Positions 10,251 through 22,369 are shown, counted from the first letter of the stretch. The stretch: 64,000 nucleotides of DNA from Eulemur rufifrons (GCF_041146395.1 NC_091010.1:46644001-46708000), one strand, 5' to 3'. Numbers and translations are program-made. The notes: a model not told the origin generated them from the letters alone.

Positions 10251-11130
10251 GACGGGTGCTAGGCGGTGCGTATGCTGAGAGCCCAGGGCACTATCCTGTC
10301 CTTGAGACACTCCCAGGTGCAAGGGGTGAGGGGTCGGGAGGACAGCGGGGGTCCCATGAGGATTCGAGGATTCGGAACCACTACGCCGCGGGCGGGTGCG
10401 CGTCCTGACAGAGACCCAGAGAGCCACTGTGGGTAAGCCCGGGGCAGGTGGTGCCGGGCCGAGGCCTGTAGGGCTCTGGGGAATTCGACTGAAGGGGAGG
10501 ATGAAAGAACCGTCGCGGCGAGCTCTGACCGAGTCCCCTCTAGCCCATCACTGCGAGGGAAAAAAGGTTGGGAGGGGAAACCCAGTCCCACCCTGAAGGG
10601 CTTCTCCGGGTCCCTGCCGGAGCGGCCACAGTGTCCTGGGCCGCGCATCTCTGCCCGGGTGGGGCCGGGTGGGCGGGCGCTTCCCGGGAGAATTGCGCGT
10701 GCGGAAGGCGGGGTGGTTGGAGGCCTCCGCTGCAGCCTCCTCCGCCTGCGCTTTACGGTTCAGGGCGCCAGAGGGGACTTCCCGGGAGCCTTCTCCCAAC
10801 TGGAAAGTCCGAGCCCGGAAGGACTGCGATTGTCCCTGACTGGACAGAGTTCAGTGCTCGGGCGGGCGCAGCCTGGCTCCTCCGCCGAGGGGAAGGAGCC
10901 TCTGAACCGCCGGGCGCAGCGCAGGTGCCGCGGGGCGGAGCGCCCGGGGGCCGCGGGCTGACCCTGGGCGGTCAGAGCTCGCTGGGCAGGGCGTGCGCAG
11001 GCGAGCCCCGGGACGGCCTGGCCAACTCTTGGGATGAGAGCCCAAACTGGAAGAGCCAGCCATCCTGACCACCGCACCCGGGGCGTGGAGCCAGGTAGGA
11101 CGTCCTGGGTGGCGTTTGGGGAGTCCATAG
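10250..11130. promoter_or_regulatory. Second orphan CpG-dense island
   Basis: About 880 bases rich in CG with repeated GC boxes (GGGCGG and GCGGGC types). No repeat family and no recognisable protein are seen. It is sharply bounded on the left by a MIR and on the right by an antisense L1. It may be an unannotated promoter or a Polycomb-type island in the NKX2-3 neighbourhood. Confidence 0.5.
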
Positions 11131-11269
11131 GCCTCTGTGGGAAGTCCTGGGGAGGCGGCAGGGGAAGCGGGTACGGATCTCAAAGCTACATTTGCTTTGT
11201 TGAAAGGACGCTCCCTCCCCAACCTAGACTGTAAGACTGTTAATAGATTAATAACAGCAAAGTTTTCTA

Positions 11270-12190
11270 AAGGGGAGTTTAGTAAACTTCTTATTGAAGA
11301 AGTGTGAGATACAGAAAAGCGTAAGTGTACAGCGCTCAATCTTTATAAACCGAAAACGCCCATGCTACTAACGCCCAGGTGAAGAAACAGAATATTACCA
11401 GTCCCCGAAAGTCCTCTCATGCCCGCTTCTTGTCACCACTACAGTCAGCCGTCAAGGGGAACCACTGTCCCGGCTTGTGACAGTATAGATTAGTTTTACC
11501 TGTTTTTGGAACGCTGTAAAAATGGAACCCTGTAGTATGTACTCTTACGTGCCTGGCTTCTTTCATTTATGAGATTTATCCATATTGCTGTGTGTAATTG
11601 TAGGTCGTTCGTTTTAACTAGTGTATTCCACTGTGTGACTATACCACAATTAATTTATCCATTCAGCTCTTCATAGGCACTTGGATAGTTTCTTGTTTTC
11701 AGCTATTGTGACTAGTGCTGCTACGAATATTCTAGAACAGTGGCCAATAGAATACCTGTGTTGTCCAATATGGTAGCCACTAGTTATATGTGGTTTTTGA
11801 GCACTTGAAATGTGACAGGTGTAACTGAGGAACTGAATTTTTAATTTTCTAAAAGTATAATTAATTTAAATATAAATAACCACAGGTGGCTAGAGATACT
11901 GTGTTGGACAGCACAGTTCTAGTTCACCTTTTGGTGACTGTAATACACATTTCTATTTGGTGTATACCTAGGAGTACAATCCCTATGTCATAGATATGAA
12001 TATTCACTTTAGTAGATACTACCAGGCAGTTTTCTACAACTGGTTACAGCAGATTACACTCCCACCAGCAGTAACACCACATGGTCCCCAGTACTTAGTA
12101 TTTTTATTTCATTTCTCGTTCATTTTAGCCATTCTGGTAAGCATGTAGTTAAGAGGCTTTTGTTCACTTTTATGTAAAGTTGTGAAATTG
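11270..12190 (-). repeat. Old L1 3' region, antisense, split by a DNA transposon
   Basis: The text 'GAAACAGAATATTACCAG', 'CCTGGCTTCTTTCATTTATG', 'GTGTATTCCACTGTGTGACT', 'TTTATCCATTCAGCTCTTCA' is the common antisense form of old mammalian L1 3' sequences. It is interrupted at 11738-11916 and resumes with 'ACCTTTTGGTGACTGTAAT'. Confidence 0.75.
11738..11916 (+). mobile_element. Non-autonomous hAT-type DNA transposon with 8-bp TSD
   Basis: Starts CAGTGGCCAATAGAA and ends TTGGACAGCACAG, with 'TGTCCAATATGGTAGCCACT' near the start, as in a common mammalian hAT-type family (MER58-like by memory; name uncertain). The flanks are TTCTAGAA (11730-11737) and TTCTAGTT (11917-11924), an 8-base target duplication with two mismatches, as expected for hAT elements. 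It sits inside the antisense L1 and is therefore younger than it. Confidence 0.75.
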
Positions 12191-12660
12191 CCATTTAATC
12201 GTAGTAAAGATGATGAGGATGGTGGTAGGTGGGGGTTTTCTTGGAGACGAGAGATGCTATGTGAGGTAAAGCTCACCCTTTTCATCAGCCCATCCCTGCA
12301 GTCAAACCTCCACCCCAGCAGCTTCCTCCCTTAGGAACTAGGCCTGGGGCATCAGCAGGACAGCAGGGAGGAGACCCTGTATGTGGAAGTTATCCATCCC
12401 CCACGGCTCTTGTTACTTTATGCCTTCTTAAAACCAGTGTTGCTTTTCCTTTACTGTTACTTATGGGAATGTCTCACCAGAGGAGATGATGAGCTTGCTT
12501 GGCAGGCTGCAACCAGGGCAGAGAAACCAGGTTTTGTTCTGGCTGTAGTTTTAGTTTGCGGCTTGGCTCTGCCGTCTACAAAACAGCATTAACAATCCGT
12601 GGGTGTGCTACCTCACTGGCTTGCTGAGAAGCAAAGTCAACCCTGTGGAGGCAGCCGAGA
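12191..12660. other. Intergenic, nothing recognised
   Basis: No gene, RNA or confident repeat is seen. The only long frame (12383-12592) has no recognisable domain. Confidence 0.5.
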
Positions 12661-12664
12661 GACT

Positions 12665-12835
12665 TCCTACTCTGTGTCTGAGTGTGTATTGCTTTGTAGA
12701 CATTCTCTCTACTCTTCAGAATAACCATGTGAGTTAAGTGTTCCTTGTTTACACACGAAGAAACTGAGGCTCAGAGAGGTTAAGTCACTCCCCCCAAGGC
12801 CCACAGCTAGTAAACAGTAGCAATAACCCAATAGG
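12665..12835 (-). repeat. MIR SINE, antisense
   Basis: 'GAAGAAACTGAGGCTCAGAG' followed by 'AGGTTAAGTCAC' and 'CCCACAGCTAGTAAACAG' is a clear antisense MIR core and B-box side. Confidence 0.8.
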
Positions 12836-13520
12836 ACTTTTCACCCAGTGCCACTGATAACATTTCTGATGTTTTCTACTTCTCTTCCCTGGGTAAACAG
12901 CCCTGACTCTGCAGATCTTGAAATTCTGGATCAAATTAGATGCCCTCTGCTTTGACTCCCTTTGGACGACCTAGACTGATCACTGACCACTTGTATGTTG
13001 GCAATCAAGCAAAGGAAGTGTTCGTTACATTGTAATACCAGTGGAATTCACTTTGTGTGACACAGAAGTTCTTGAAAAGTTGTGTGCAAAGAGCTTTTTG
13101 CCTGGGGGTAGGGAGAAAAACTGAGCACATTTTAAACTCATCACTGGAATTTGTTGCTAAAAAGTATCCCAAAGTAAGTTATTTTGTAAAGTGAAGGATT
13201 TCTTTGAAATATGAATAACAACCTACCATTTGTTTTTTAAGTTTATGATTTCAAGTCATATAAAAGGGTGATGAACCACTCAAGATTATATTTCATACAT
13301 ATTTCCTGGTTCATTGAGAAGGGTTATCATGAAAGTTTCACCTGGACCACCTTGAAAGTGAGGTCTCTGGGAGAGACACAGATTAGTTCTCAATGCAGAT
13401 GACAAGTAACTAGAAACCCATTGCCCGGTGGCTACTGGTGGATTCAGGCTTAGCTTTCCTGTGTTTTGCAGTCCTTGATCACATGGTGAGCCTCTCACAG
13501 AGGAGCCTCAAGTCAAATGG
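12836..13520. other. Intergenic, nothing recognised
   Basis: AT-richer DNA without a recognised gene or repeat. Confidence 0.45.
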
Positions 13521-13524
13521 ATTA

Positions 13525-14060
13525 TTAGATTAGATGATCTTTAGGGTCCCTTCCAGCCCTAAGATTCTTTAAATTAAATTTGTTACATGCCTATAGATTC
13601 AGTAAACGAGATATCACCAAAGTGCAACTCTTTTCTGATGCTGTTCTTCTGTCTGCAGTGTTCTAGGCAAGACACTGCCAGATACCTCCTGGACACCACC
13701 TGTGGGAGAACCACTCCCTTCTCCACTCCATAAGTGTTAGAAAATTCTGTCTCATGTTCATGTGGAGTCTGCCCTCCTGTACCATCCATCAGTGGCTCCC
13801 CTGATCCCACAGATGTCTGCTCCTGCATATCAACTCTTCACATATTTAAAGCTAGCCATTGAATTCCACGTACGCCTTCTCTTCAGGTGAAACAGCCTAG
13901 TTTCTTTGACTGTCCTCAGCCTCGTGGCCATTCTTCAGTGGGTGTTTTCCTGCTCCCCTGTTTCTTCTGTGCCTGGGCTGTCTGCCGCACTCCTCACAGG
14001 AGGCCCCCCTTCTAAGCATTGGAACACTTCCATCCATCCTCCCCCACTCTTCTGAGAAGG
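13525..14060. repeat. Possible ancient CR1/L3-type LINE fragment
   Basis: 'GATGATCTTTAGGGTCCCTT' with 'CCAGCCCTAAGATTC' resembles the CR1/L3 3' end. The following C/T-rich text with 'CTTCTCTTCAGGTGAAACAG' resembles old L3-like debris. The match is weak and the orientation of the second part is uncertain. Confidence 0.35.
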
Positions 14061-14769
14061 CTGAGGCCAACCTAGAGGCTCACCCTGGTGGGTCCTGCTC
14101 TCCTCAATTTAGGTTTTTATTCCTTAATCTTCAGAGGAATAAGTACCATTCTTCTCTCTAAAGTTAACACTTCTCCTTAAACTCTAAATAAAATTTCTTT
14201 TCTACTTCTGGAAATAATGCTTCTAAATTCTGGGTTCTGAGGTCCCCCCACCCTGCAATTGAATATTCTCTACTGCTCGCTTCCTTTCACCCTCAAACGT
14301 GGAGCGATCTCCCCATATTATCGTCTTGTAACACTCGTGCCCCTTCCTCAAATACCTTTCCTCCCTTTTCCAGTCAGATTTCTGGATATTTCACCAGCTC
14401 TTTGTCTTTCCCCAGCCTCACTGATGCTTACTTCCCAAGTGGTGGATATTGGTGTCCAGTTGGAAGTTACCTTTGTGGTCATCTGGTTCAACTCTGCCCC
14501 ATGCCTGAGTCCCCTCTCCGGCTCTCCTGAGGGGTCATTGTCCTGCTTCTCCCTCTGATTATCTAAGGCTCATTCTTTGAGGTCAGCATGGGTCACATGG
14601 CTTCTCCTCAGGGTTGTCCTTTATTACTTCTCTTCAATGTTTGTCATAAAGACTTTTTTTCTGGAAAGTCTTACTGTGGCTTTGACACCCTGTACTTCCC
14701 TGATCATTTCCTTTCACAGAGAGTAGCTGCTCAGTCTTCCTTCTCCGTCTTTGCTTTAATGGAACCCTC

Positions 14770-14985
14770 CAAGTCTCGGTGACTTTTCTATACTCTTCCT
14801 GTCCTAAAGCTACTCATTGTACAGCATCAACTATCACTTTTATACGAACGGCTCCTGAATCTACAGCTTTAGCCTTGGTTTCCTTCTAATGTCAGTCTAT
14901 CTGTACGTATCATTGTCATTTCAAGTTCATTACCACTCCCTGGAACTACTCACATTCAACTTCTACCAATGGCTTCATCTTGCCT
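14770..14985 (+). repeat. Possible L2 ORF2 fragment, sense
   Basis: 'ATCACTTTTATACGAACGGC' and 'CTCCTGAATCTACAGC' resemble the L2 reverse-transcriptase region around its YADD-type motif, heavily decayed. The stretch 14060-14770 before it holds nothing I can name. Confidence 0.35.
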
Positions 14986-15069
14986 TGTTTTCTTCCCTTT
15001 GTTTGGAACTAATCAGTCAAGAAATTATTTCCCTGAGTGTCTCTCTTCACTTAGAGCGGAAGAAATGGG

Positions 15070-15305
15070 AGAACTAACACTGACTGGGCATTTCAGGCAC
15101 TGGGCTCTGTATATCCTGACACATTTCATACTAGAACCATCCTGAAAATTAAGTGTCATTATCGCCATGTTACAGACTGAAAAATCAAATTTTGAGAATA
15201 TAAACACCTTGTTCAACGACACCCAGCTCTGCAGTGACAGAATCCAGGGTTCAAATCAAGGTCTAGCTGATTCTAAAGCCTAAGCACTTTATTGTAACAG
15301 CCTTC
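15070..15305 (-). repeat. MIR SINE, antisense
   Basis: 'GGCACTGGGCTCTGTATATC', 'CATGTTACAGACTG' and 'GGGTTCAAATCAAGG' mark a nearly full antisense MIR. Confidence 0.7.
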
Positions 15306-15479
15306 TAACTTGTCCCCTTGGCTCAGGTGTATCTCTTGTAAATACCATCCTTATACAGACACCAGATTCATTTTCCCCAAATGCCTCTTACTCAAAGGTA
15401 CGTGCAGTTTTTCAACTGTAGTATGGCTTCTCAAGTGTGCATAGGATCAAATATACACTCAAGACCACTAGTGAACCCC

Positions 15480-15750
15480 TATTACTTTGCCTAGTCAACC
15501 AAATTTCTACCTTGCTCATTCCTGGAAAAACCTCTCAGCTCTTCCCAGTCTAACTCCTACCTTCCTTCAGGTCAAGTCCCTTCTAATCATGAAGTCTTTT
15601 CCAGCCAGCATAGCCCATAGCAATCGCACATTTTCTGAATGTAGATGGAATGGCCTCACCTGCAAAATTTAGACCTTGATCCAAATAGTCTTGTTTGTTG
15701 TCTCATTATTTCCATTCACAATTAGAAAGTAGGCTTCTTGAGGGTAAGGA
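15480..15750 (+). repeat. L2 3' UTR, sense, interrupted by Alu
   Basis: 'CTTGCTCATTCCTGGAAAAA', 'CTTCCTTCAGGTCAAGTCCC' and 'AGTAGGCTTCTTGAGGGTAA' follow the sense L2 3' UTR. It resumes after the Alu at 16059 with 'GATCATGTTTTATGC'. Confidence 0.65.
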
Positions 15751-16058
15751 TTTTTTTTTTTTTTTTTTTTAAGAAACAGGGTCTTCCTTCATCACCGCAG
15801 CTCATTGTAATCTCGAGCTCCTGGACTCCAGTGATCCTACTGCCTCAGCCTCATCCTCCTGCCTCAACCTCCTGAGTAGCTGGGATTACAGGCAGGTGCC
15901 ACCATGCCTGGCTAATTTTATTTATTTATTTATTTATTTTGTAGAGACAGGGCTTACTATATCGCCGAGGCTGGTCTTGAACTCCTGGCCTCAAGTGATC
16001 CTCCCTCCTTGGCCTCCCAAAGGGCTGGGATTACAGGCATGAACCACCACACCTAGCC
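15751..16058 (-). mobile_element. Alu (old, J-like), antisense
   Basis: A 20-base T run, then two Alu monomers in antisense, including 'CTGGGATTACAGGCAGGTGC' and a (TTTA)n middle linker at 15918-15939. The flanks GGTAAGGA and GGAAGGA form a short imperfect target duplication within the L2. Confidence 0.85.
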
Positions 16059-16289
16059 GGAAGGATCATGTTTTATGCTTTCTTTGTATTACTCTCAGAG
16101 ATGGATATAAATGAAATAATTTAGGAGAAAAAGATTAGAAAAGTGTTAAGTGCAATATAAAGTATATTATTCTTAATGTTACTAATGTTATAAACATGGC
16201 AGAACTTATTGTCTGGTTGGAATTGTGTACAGGTTCAGCAAACAACAGACACTTGAGAGATTAAATGAATAAGACAGACCCAGGGTTCC

Positions 16290-16400
16290 TTTTCTGTTCC
16301 TTGAACACCTGTCTTGCTCCTCCAGCTTTCTTTTAGTGCCGTAGTACCATGCCCAGCATGGGCTGGATGCTCAACAAAAGAATGAACAACAGGAGATATG
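16290..16400 (+). repeat. Possible L2/MIR tail
   Basis: 'ATGCCCAGCATGGGCTGGAT' and 'GCTCAACAAAAGAATGAAC' resemble the L2 terminal 'gctcaataaa...gaatgaatg'. Diverged. Confidence 0.4.
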
Positions 16401-16479
16401 ACTTGGAGCGAATGTTGGCATTGTCCTATGTTTCTGATTCCTTTGGGATTCCTTTGCTGCTTCCCTGGGTGAAAGGAGA

Positions 16480-16590
16480 GAGTGTCAGAACCAGAAGGGA
16501 TCCATCCAACCTCCCCATTTTAAAGATGAGAAAATGATCCCGGAGAGAACATCTGTCCCCAGCTCACCTGGCCTCATAGTGGCTTGCATC
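16480..16590 (-). repeat. Possible MIR fragment, antisense
   Basis: 'CCCCATTTTAAAGATGAGAA' followed by 'CCAGCTCACCTGG' resembles an antisense MIR core. Confidence 0.4.
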
Positions 16591-17019
16591 TTCTGAAGTC
16601 CAATCCAGTTTTTCCCCCACTATATTTCACTCCCTCCCTCTTTCCAAGTTGCTGTCCCTGCACCTATCCCCAGCCCTTCTTCCTCTCTGGCAAGTTTCCT
16701 TTCCCACATCCCCTCTCAGCTCTGCACTCTGCATGCCCCTAACTTGTGTTTCATGTTGTACACAGTGCTCTTCGGAATGTAATCCAAAAATACCGCTGAG
16801 GTTGTGAACATACACATTTTATTTAACGTGTCACTATTTGGGAGGAACACGGCCTCCACCAGGAAGTTGCGATTCACAGGCTCTTCAGGGGCTTTCTCCA
16901 GGACTCAAATGCCCTCTCAGGATCTCCTTGGGCCCAGGAACATAGTGAGGTTTTATAATAACAAACCGTATTCAAACTACTTAAAATACCAGGTAATATA
17001 CTAGACATTCTAGAAGGCT

Positions 17020-17130
17020 CACAGAAACTCTAGAACTTCAGATCATAGCAGCTCCATTTTACAGATGAGAAAACTGAGACTCAGAGAGATGAAGCAACTT
17101 GCTCAAGGTCACACAGCTAGTATCAGAATA
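17020..17130 (-). repeat. MIR SINE core, antisense
   Basis: 'CCATTTTACAGATGAGAAAA', 'CTGAGACTCAGAGAG' and 'AAGGTCACACAGCTAGTAT' give an excellent antisense MIR match. Confidence 0.85.
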
Positions 17131-17325
17131 GGAGATTGGACTGATCTATTTCTCTTCTCCAGAAAACTATTTGAGACACACTGACCAGCTGTCAGCCGCT
17201 TCAGTTGAATGCCCATTTGTTGCTCAATAGCTGCTCTTGGTGATGTCTCAGGCCCCATACCTTGACTCAATGATCCCATCTGTTCAGCATCCCCGAGTGC
17301 TGAGAAGCAGTCAAATGCCCTGCCT

Positions 17326-17339
17326 GCGCCCTCTAGTGG
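17326..17339 (-). promoter_or_regulatory. CTCF-like motif, reverse orientation
   Basis: The reverse complement reads CCACTAGAGGGCGC and fits the CTCF core CCASYAGRKGGCRS at all 14 positions. A weaker second copy on the same strand (reverse complement ACACCAGAGGGTGC) lies near 17386-17399. Occupancy cannot be judged from sequence. Confidence 0.65.
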
Positions 17340-17729
17340 CCATAAGGGGATGCACACCTCTTTCTGGCGTTGTCTGGGGACCTCTGTCAGCACCCTCTGG
17401 TGTTGGCCAAGGACCCAAGGCCATATAGACTCAGGCTTCAAAAGGGCACAAGTCTCCCAGGCTTCTTTGGACAGTTCCTTGAGGAAATTCGTGGCTTCTC
17501 TGGGTCCTCCACTTCTGCTCGTCCTTTAAGGAAGACCCACTCATGCCTGACAGTGACCAAGATCAGATAAGAGAGGGACTTGGCAATAGCCCCAAATTCC
17601 TTTTCAGGGAGTCAGCAAGAACATCTGACTCAGAGTCTATATAGCTGATGCCTATTCTTAGCTTCCATAGTTCTTTGTTCCCTGACACACATCTATGCCT
17701 AGTATTGTACTAAGTTCCAAATTTTACTT

Positions 17730-17900
17730 ATTTTATGTGACCTTGAGTAGGTCTCTTAATCTCTCGGAGCAATAGTGTCCTCATCTGAAAACAGAGTGAA
17801 AATCTGCCTCACCTACCCTTTAGGGATGTGATGAGGATGAACCCAGAGAACAAATGTAAAATGGGCAATGTTTAAGGTAGTTTACCCTCCTCTTCCATTG
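17730..17900 (+). repeat. MIR SINE, sense
   Basis: 'TGTGACCTTGAGTAGGTCTC' with 'GTGTCCTCATCTGAAAACAG' and 'GGATGTGATGAGGATGA' match a sense MIR. Confidence 0.7.
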
Positions 17901-18590
17901 CCATCTAGGGGCACCAGAGCCCATGTACAGATCAAGTCTCCAGAGCCATCCACAGTATCACAGTGTTCTTTAGATAAATAAGCAAACTGCTCTGATTGGG
18001 TGCTGGGTCACATAGGACTACTGGCACCTTTGAAAGAATTAGAAAAAGGCATCATTTTCTCCAAGTGGTCATGGCTTTTGCCAGGTGCTTGGCTTGGTGG
18101 GTGGATATGGGTTTCTCTTGGGCTGGGCACTCTTGTTCAGTGAACAACTCACACAACCAAACATGGTGATTTTAGTACCACATGCATTTATTAATCTTTC
18201 TCTCTACTTCTTGAATAAGATGACGCTAAATGGGTATTCTGACTACATTTAAAGGACACCAAACAATCACTGTTTTAGGAAAAATTCATAAATAAATGGT
18301 GGCTTGGCCTTTACCTGGGAAGGAAAAGGCAGCCCTTGGACTGCTTGATTTTCTTGGGCATGTGGCAAATATTGCTCTTGTCACTGGCCCTACAGCCTAA
18401 AAAAGAATTCCTCCCTTAACCTTTAACTGACCATAATTCCTGCAGTGGATTTAATCCTAAATCACTGAAAGAAATGACTCATAGATGAAGACATAGGTTG
18501 TGGACAGTGAGGGATTTGAGACTTGCACTTTGAGGGCAAGTAAGAACAAAGTACACTGATGAAAGATGGCAGCCCCGGTGAGGAGCAGGG
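17901..18590. other. Intergenic, nothing recognised
   Basis: Average composition. No gene or confident repeat. Confidence 0.45.
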
Positions 18591-18594
18591 CTGG

Positions 18595-18785
18595 CAGGGG
18601 CACGTTAGACCCTCTTTCCTTCTGTCTCCCTGATGTTAATCTCGCTCGCCTTCTATGTCTCTCTCCTCTCGTCTCCTCTCCCCGTCCCTCTCTGTGTATC
18701 CATATTCCTCCTCAAATCTCTATTTGTCATTCCTCTCTGTCTCCTGTTCCCTTCCCTCTTTCTTCCTTCTCTTCTGATTGTATCC
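18595..18785. repeat. Polypyrimidine (CT-rich) low-complexity tract
   Basis: About 190 bases dominated by C and T with recurring TCTC, CCTCTC and TCTCTGT units, with few purines. Confidence 0.7.
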
Positions 18786-19149
18786 ACTGATTTATAATAC
18801 ATTTAAAAATTAAAGAATATTCAATAGCTTTGTGTATTTTGTTATTTATATTTAAAAATCAGACAACTTGAACCAGCCATAATTCTCTCATAAAATAGCA
18901 ACTATCCTAAATTGCTTTTTTATTTGTATATGAATCATTAGGATTTTTTTCTGTGCCTCAGTGATCTTTGATAGAGAAAATCCGCCCCTCCCATGGTTTG
19001 TACAATACTAGGGAAGGAGGAGGCCTGCAAGGAGGCACTCATCTGTTTATTAGCATCAATCCTGCTCAGCCCACCAGCAGCAAGGGAAGTTTAGGATCAC
19101 AGAACCTTCAAGGTGGATTCTCTAACCCGGGAGCCTTTCTCTGTTTCCA

Positions 19150-19255
19150 AGCTATGTGCCCACCCCCTAAAGAGAAAATGGAGTCCAGAGAAGTTACATG
19201 ATTTCTCCAAAGTCATACAGCCAGTTCATGGCAAAACCTTGAGTAGAACCGATTT
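19150..19255 (-). repeat. MIR fragment, antisense
   Basis: 'AGAGAAAATGGAGTCCAGAG' and 'AAAGTCATACAGCCAGTTCA' follow the antisense MIR core. Confidence 0.6.
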
Positions 19256-19820
19256 GTCAAACACAACACATATATAGCTCGGGATATATCATGTCCTTTT
19301 CTGTAGGAGCTACAAGAATTCGAACAGCTTAATAAGACCCAGTCACCACTTAAATGGAATTTGCAACCTCCAGGGAGAAGATAGATCATTTAACCAGCAC
19401 TCATTTACCAAGTGGACAAAATCAGATTCAACCCAAACATCTATAGATTTCATGTCAAATTACACTTACGCACAATAGGTCACCCTAATGGAGGGTCAGG
19501 GATGTGGGCCATCCACACAGAAGATGATCTGTTTTCCCTTCAGCACTTGGCACATACCCAGGCCTCGATCACTGACGTGTTAGGCAACAGCTTGCCGCAA
19601 ACAGCTGCTCCTGTTACTGGGAGCCTTTCTGCCTCCGCTAAGTACCTTCTCCTGCAATAAGCCATGTGAGTTCCCTTGGTAGGCTGGCTCTGCAATTAGC
19701 AGGCAGTCTTGCTGACTGGCTCTTAGTTTAAGTCTTAAATTCCCAGAGCACTTTTTCTTTCTTTTCTTTTCTTTTTTCTTTTTAGTGGCACCTGTCACTT
19801 TCTTTACAGTTGAAAAAATA
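19256..19820. other. Intergenic with short CT-rich run
   Basis: A (TTTTC)n-like tract occurs at 19752-19782. Otherwise nothing is recognised. Confidence 0.45.
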
Positions 19821-19829
19821 TTTGTGAGT

Positions 19830-20130
19830 CATTTACTACAGCCAAGCACTGGGCTGGGCACTAAGAATAGAGACACAGTTAGCCAGGGTCCCCGCCCTCC
19901 AGTGGGGCATAGCGTCATTGTGGGGTGGGCCAGAGGACAGCTTCATAAAGAACATCCCCTCCCTCTGCGGTGGGAGGTGGTAACCTGGTGGTGCTGTTGG
20001 TCCAAGAGGAAGGGTTAGGACAGGCTTCTGAGAGGAGGTGACACTTGAGCCATGTCTTGAGGCATAAAGAGGAAGGAGTTAGCCAGGCTGAATTAAGAAA
20101 AGGAAAACGAGTCTTGTAAAAGGCAAGGTG
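19830..20130 (-). repeat. L2 3' UTR, antisense
   Basis: 'AAGCACTGGGCTGGGCACTA', 'AGAGGAGGTGACACTTGAGC' and 'GGAAGGAGTTAGCCAGGCTG' are antisense L2 3' UTR landmarks in the right order. Confidence 0.75.
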
Positions 20131-20309
20131 GGAAGTTAGCTGGCGGAGCGGGGCGGGGGTTGAAGAGGGAGGAAGGGGGCAAGTCGTGCTTACTTGCTGC
20201 GTCATTACGCAGTTTCCCCGCTGGACACCGGCTCTCTGTGTTGAGGAGGAACAGGTAGAAATGCATAAGTTTTGTTTTGACTCTGCAACAGTTTCCTTTG
20301 GCTTTAAGA

Positions 20310-20720
20310 CTTACGTTGGACAGACAGACAAACACCACATGATTTCACCTATATATGGAATCTAAAAAAGTCGAACTCATAGAAGCAGAGAATGGAATGG
20401 TGCTTACCAGGGGCTGGGGGAGAGGGAGGTGTGGAGATATTGGTCAAAGGATACAGAATTTCCGTCAAACAAGAGGAATAAGTTCAAGAGATCTATCTAT
20501 CGTACAACATGGTGACTATAGTTGATAACAATGTGTTGTGTACTCAAAATTTACTAAGAGGGTAGATTTTAAGTGTTCTCGTAACAAATAAATGATAAGT
20601 ATGTGAAGTAATGGATATGTTAAAATTAACTTGACTTAGCCATTGCACAAAACATGTCTTACATCATAAATATATACAATTTTTATTTTCCAGTTAAAAA
20701 CTAATTTTAAAAACTTATGT
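20310..20720 (+). repeat. L1 3' end, sense
   Basis: 'CACATGATTTCACCTATATA', 'TGGAATCTAAAAAAGTCGAA', 'TACCAGGGGCTGGGGG' and 'TACAACATGGTGACTATAGT' are typical of the L1 ORF2 end and 3' UTR. It is 5' truncated. Confidence 0.85.
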
Positions 20721-20929
20721 TGGAATAATAAGGGAAACTGTGCAGAGGAGTATATGAGAACTCTACTATCTGCTCAATTTTTCTGTTAATCTAAAAGTAT
20801 TCTAAAACATAAAGTCTGATAATTTTTTAGAAGTCTTATGTTGGGTTGTTTAATTTGATTTGTTATTGTGGTTGTCGTGGAGAACACGGCAGTCCATGGA
20901 GGTCACAGCAGGAGCCAGCCTTCCCTTGC

Positions 20930-21180
20930 CACCCCTGCTCTCCCCTAGTCCTTCCCCACCTCAGTGAAGGACACCACCGTCACCTGGTCACACTGGGCAG
21001 ACCTGGGCATCTTCCTGGTCCCTTCATCTTCCTCACCCCACGTCTGGTCCACCACCTGGTGCTGTAAACTACTTTCAGCTGTCCCTGGAGCCCATCACCT
21101 TTTCCTCCCCTCTGGAAAGAGCCACATCATCTTTCTCCCAGCCTGGCGTCTTTAATGGCCTCTTAACTGGACATCCCCCT
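20930..21180 (+). repeat. L2, sense (left part of a split copy)
   Basis: 'CTCACCCCACGTCTGGTCCA', 'CCACATCATCTTTCTCCC' and 'GGCCTCTTAACTGGACATCC' follow the L2 RT C-terminus. The copy resumes at 21721 after an inserted LTR. Confidence 0.6.
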
Positions 21181-21720
<540 letters not shown>

Positions 21721-22300
21721 GTGACTTCTGCTCTGGCATCCCTCTGAGCCATTCTTCACGCAGTCACTGAAGTGATGTTCTGAAAATTTAAGTCACACTA
21801 AGTTATTTACCTGCTTAAAAACATTCAGTGACTATCCTGTTTTCTTAGGATGAAACCCAAGCTCTTCCCATGGCCTACAAGGCACAGGCCACCCGGCCTA
21901 TGTCCCCACACTCTCTGTGCCTCTCCCCTGCCCTCCACTGTGCAGCCGCACGACCCTCCTGTTGCTCAGATACAACACGCTCTTTTCCACTGTGCCCATT
22001 CTTCATCCGCTGCCTCCTGCTCGTGGTTCAGTTCTCGGTCGTGCCTTCCCTGAGCGTCTGGTCATAGGTAGACGGCTCTGTTACTCTCGGTGCCAGTCCC
22101 AGTTCCTCCACTTGGCAGCTCATATCACAATGTGATGTTATGTTTTCTTGTTTACTTGTTTTGTTTGTCTCCCCCACTAGACTGAAAACTTCCTGAGGGC
22201 AAAGACCATGTCTGTTTTGTTGACTCCTGTGTCCTGAATTCTGGCATGGTGCCTGGGACAGAGAAAGTGCCCATCAAATATTCTTTGAAAGAGTGACAAA
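21721..22300 (+). repeat. L2 3' UTR, sense (right part of a split copy)
   Basis: 'CCTGCTTAAAAACATTCAGT', 'CCATGGCCTACAAGGCACAG', 'CTGAAAACTTCCTGAGGGCA' and 'GGTGCCTGGGACAGAGAAAG' follow the sense L2 3' UTR to its terminus. It is one of the longest L2 copies in the window. Confidence 0.8.
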
Positions 22301-22369
22301 ATGAATGGGTAGCTTCAGCTCTACGCTGCAGGTGATGGGAAGCTGCAGGTGGGTTTCTAGCGTGGTCGG

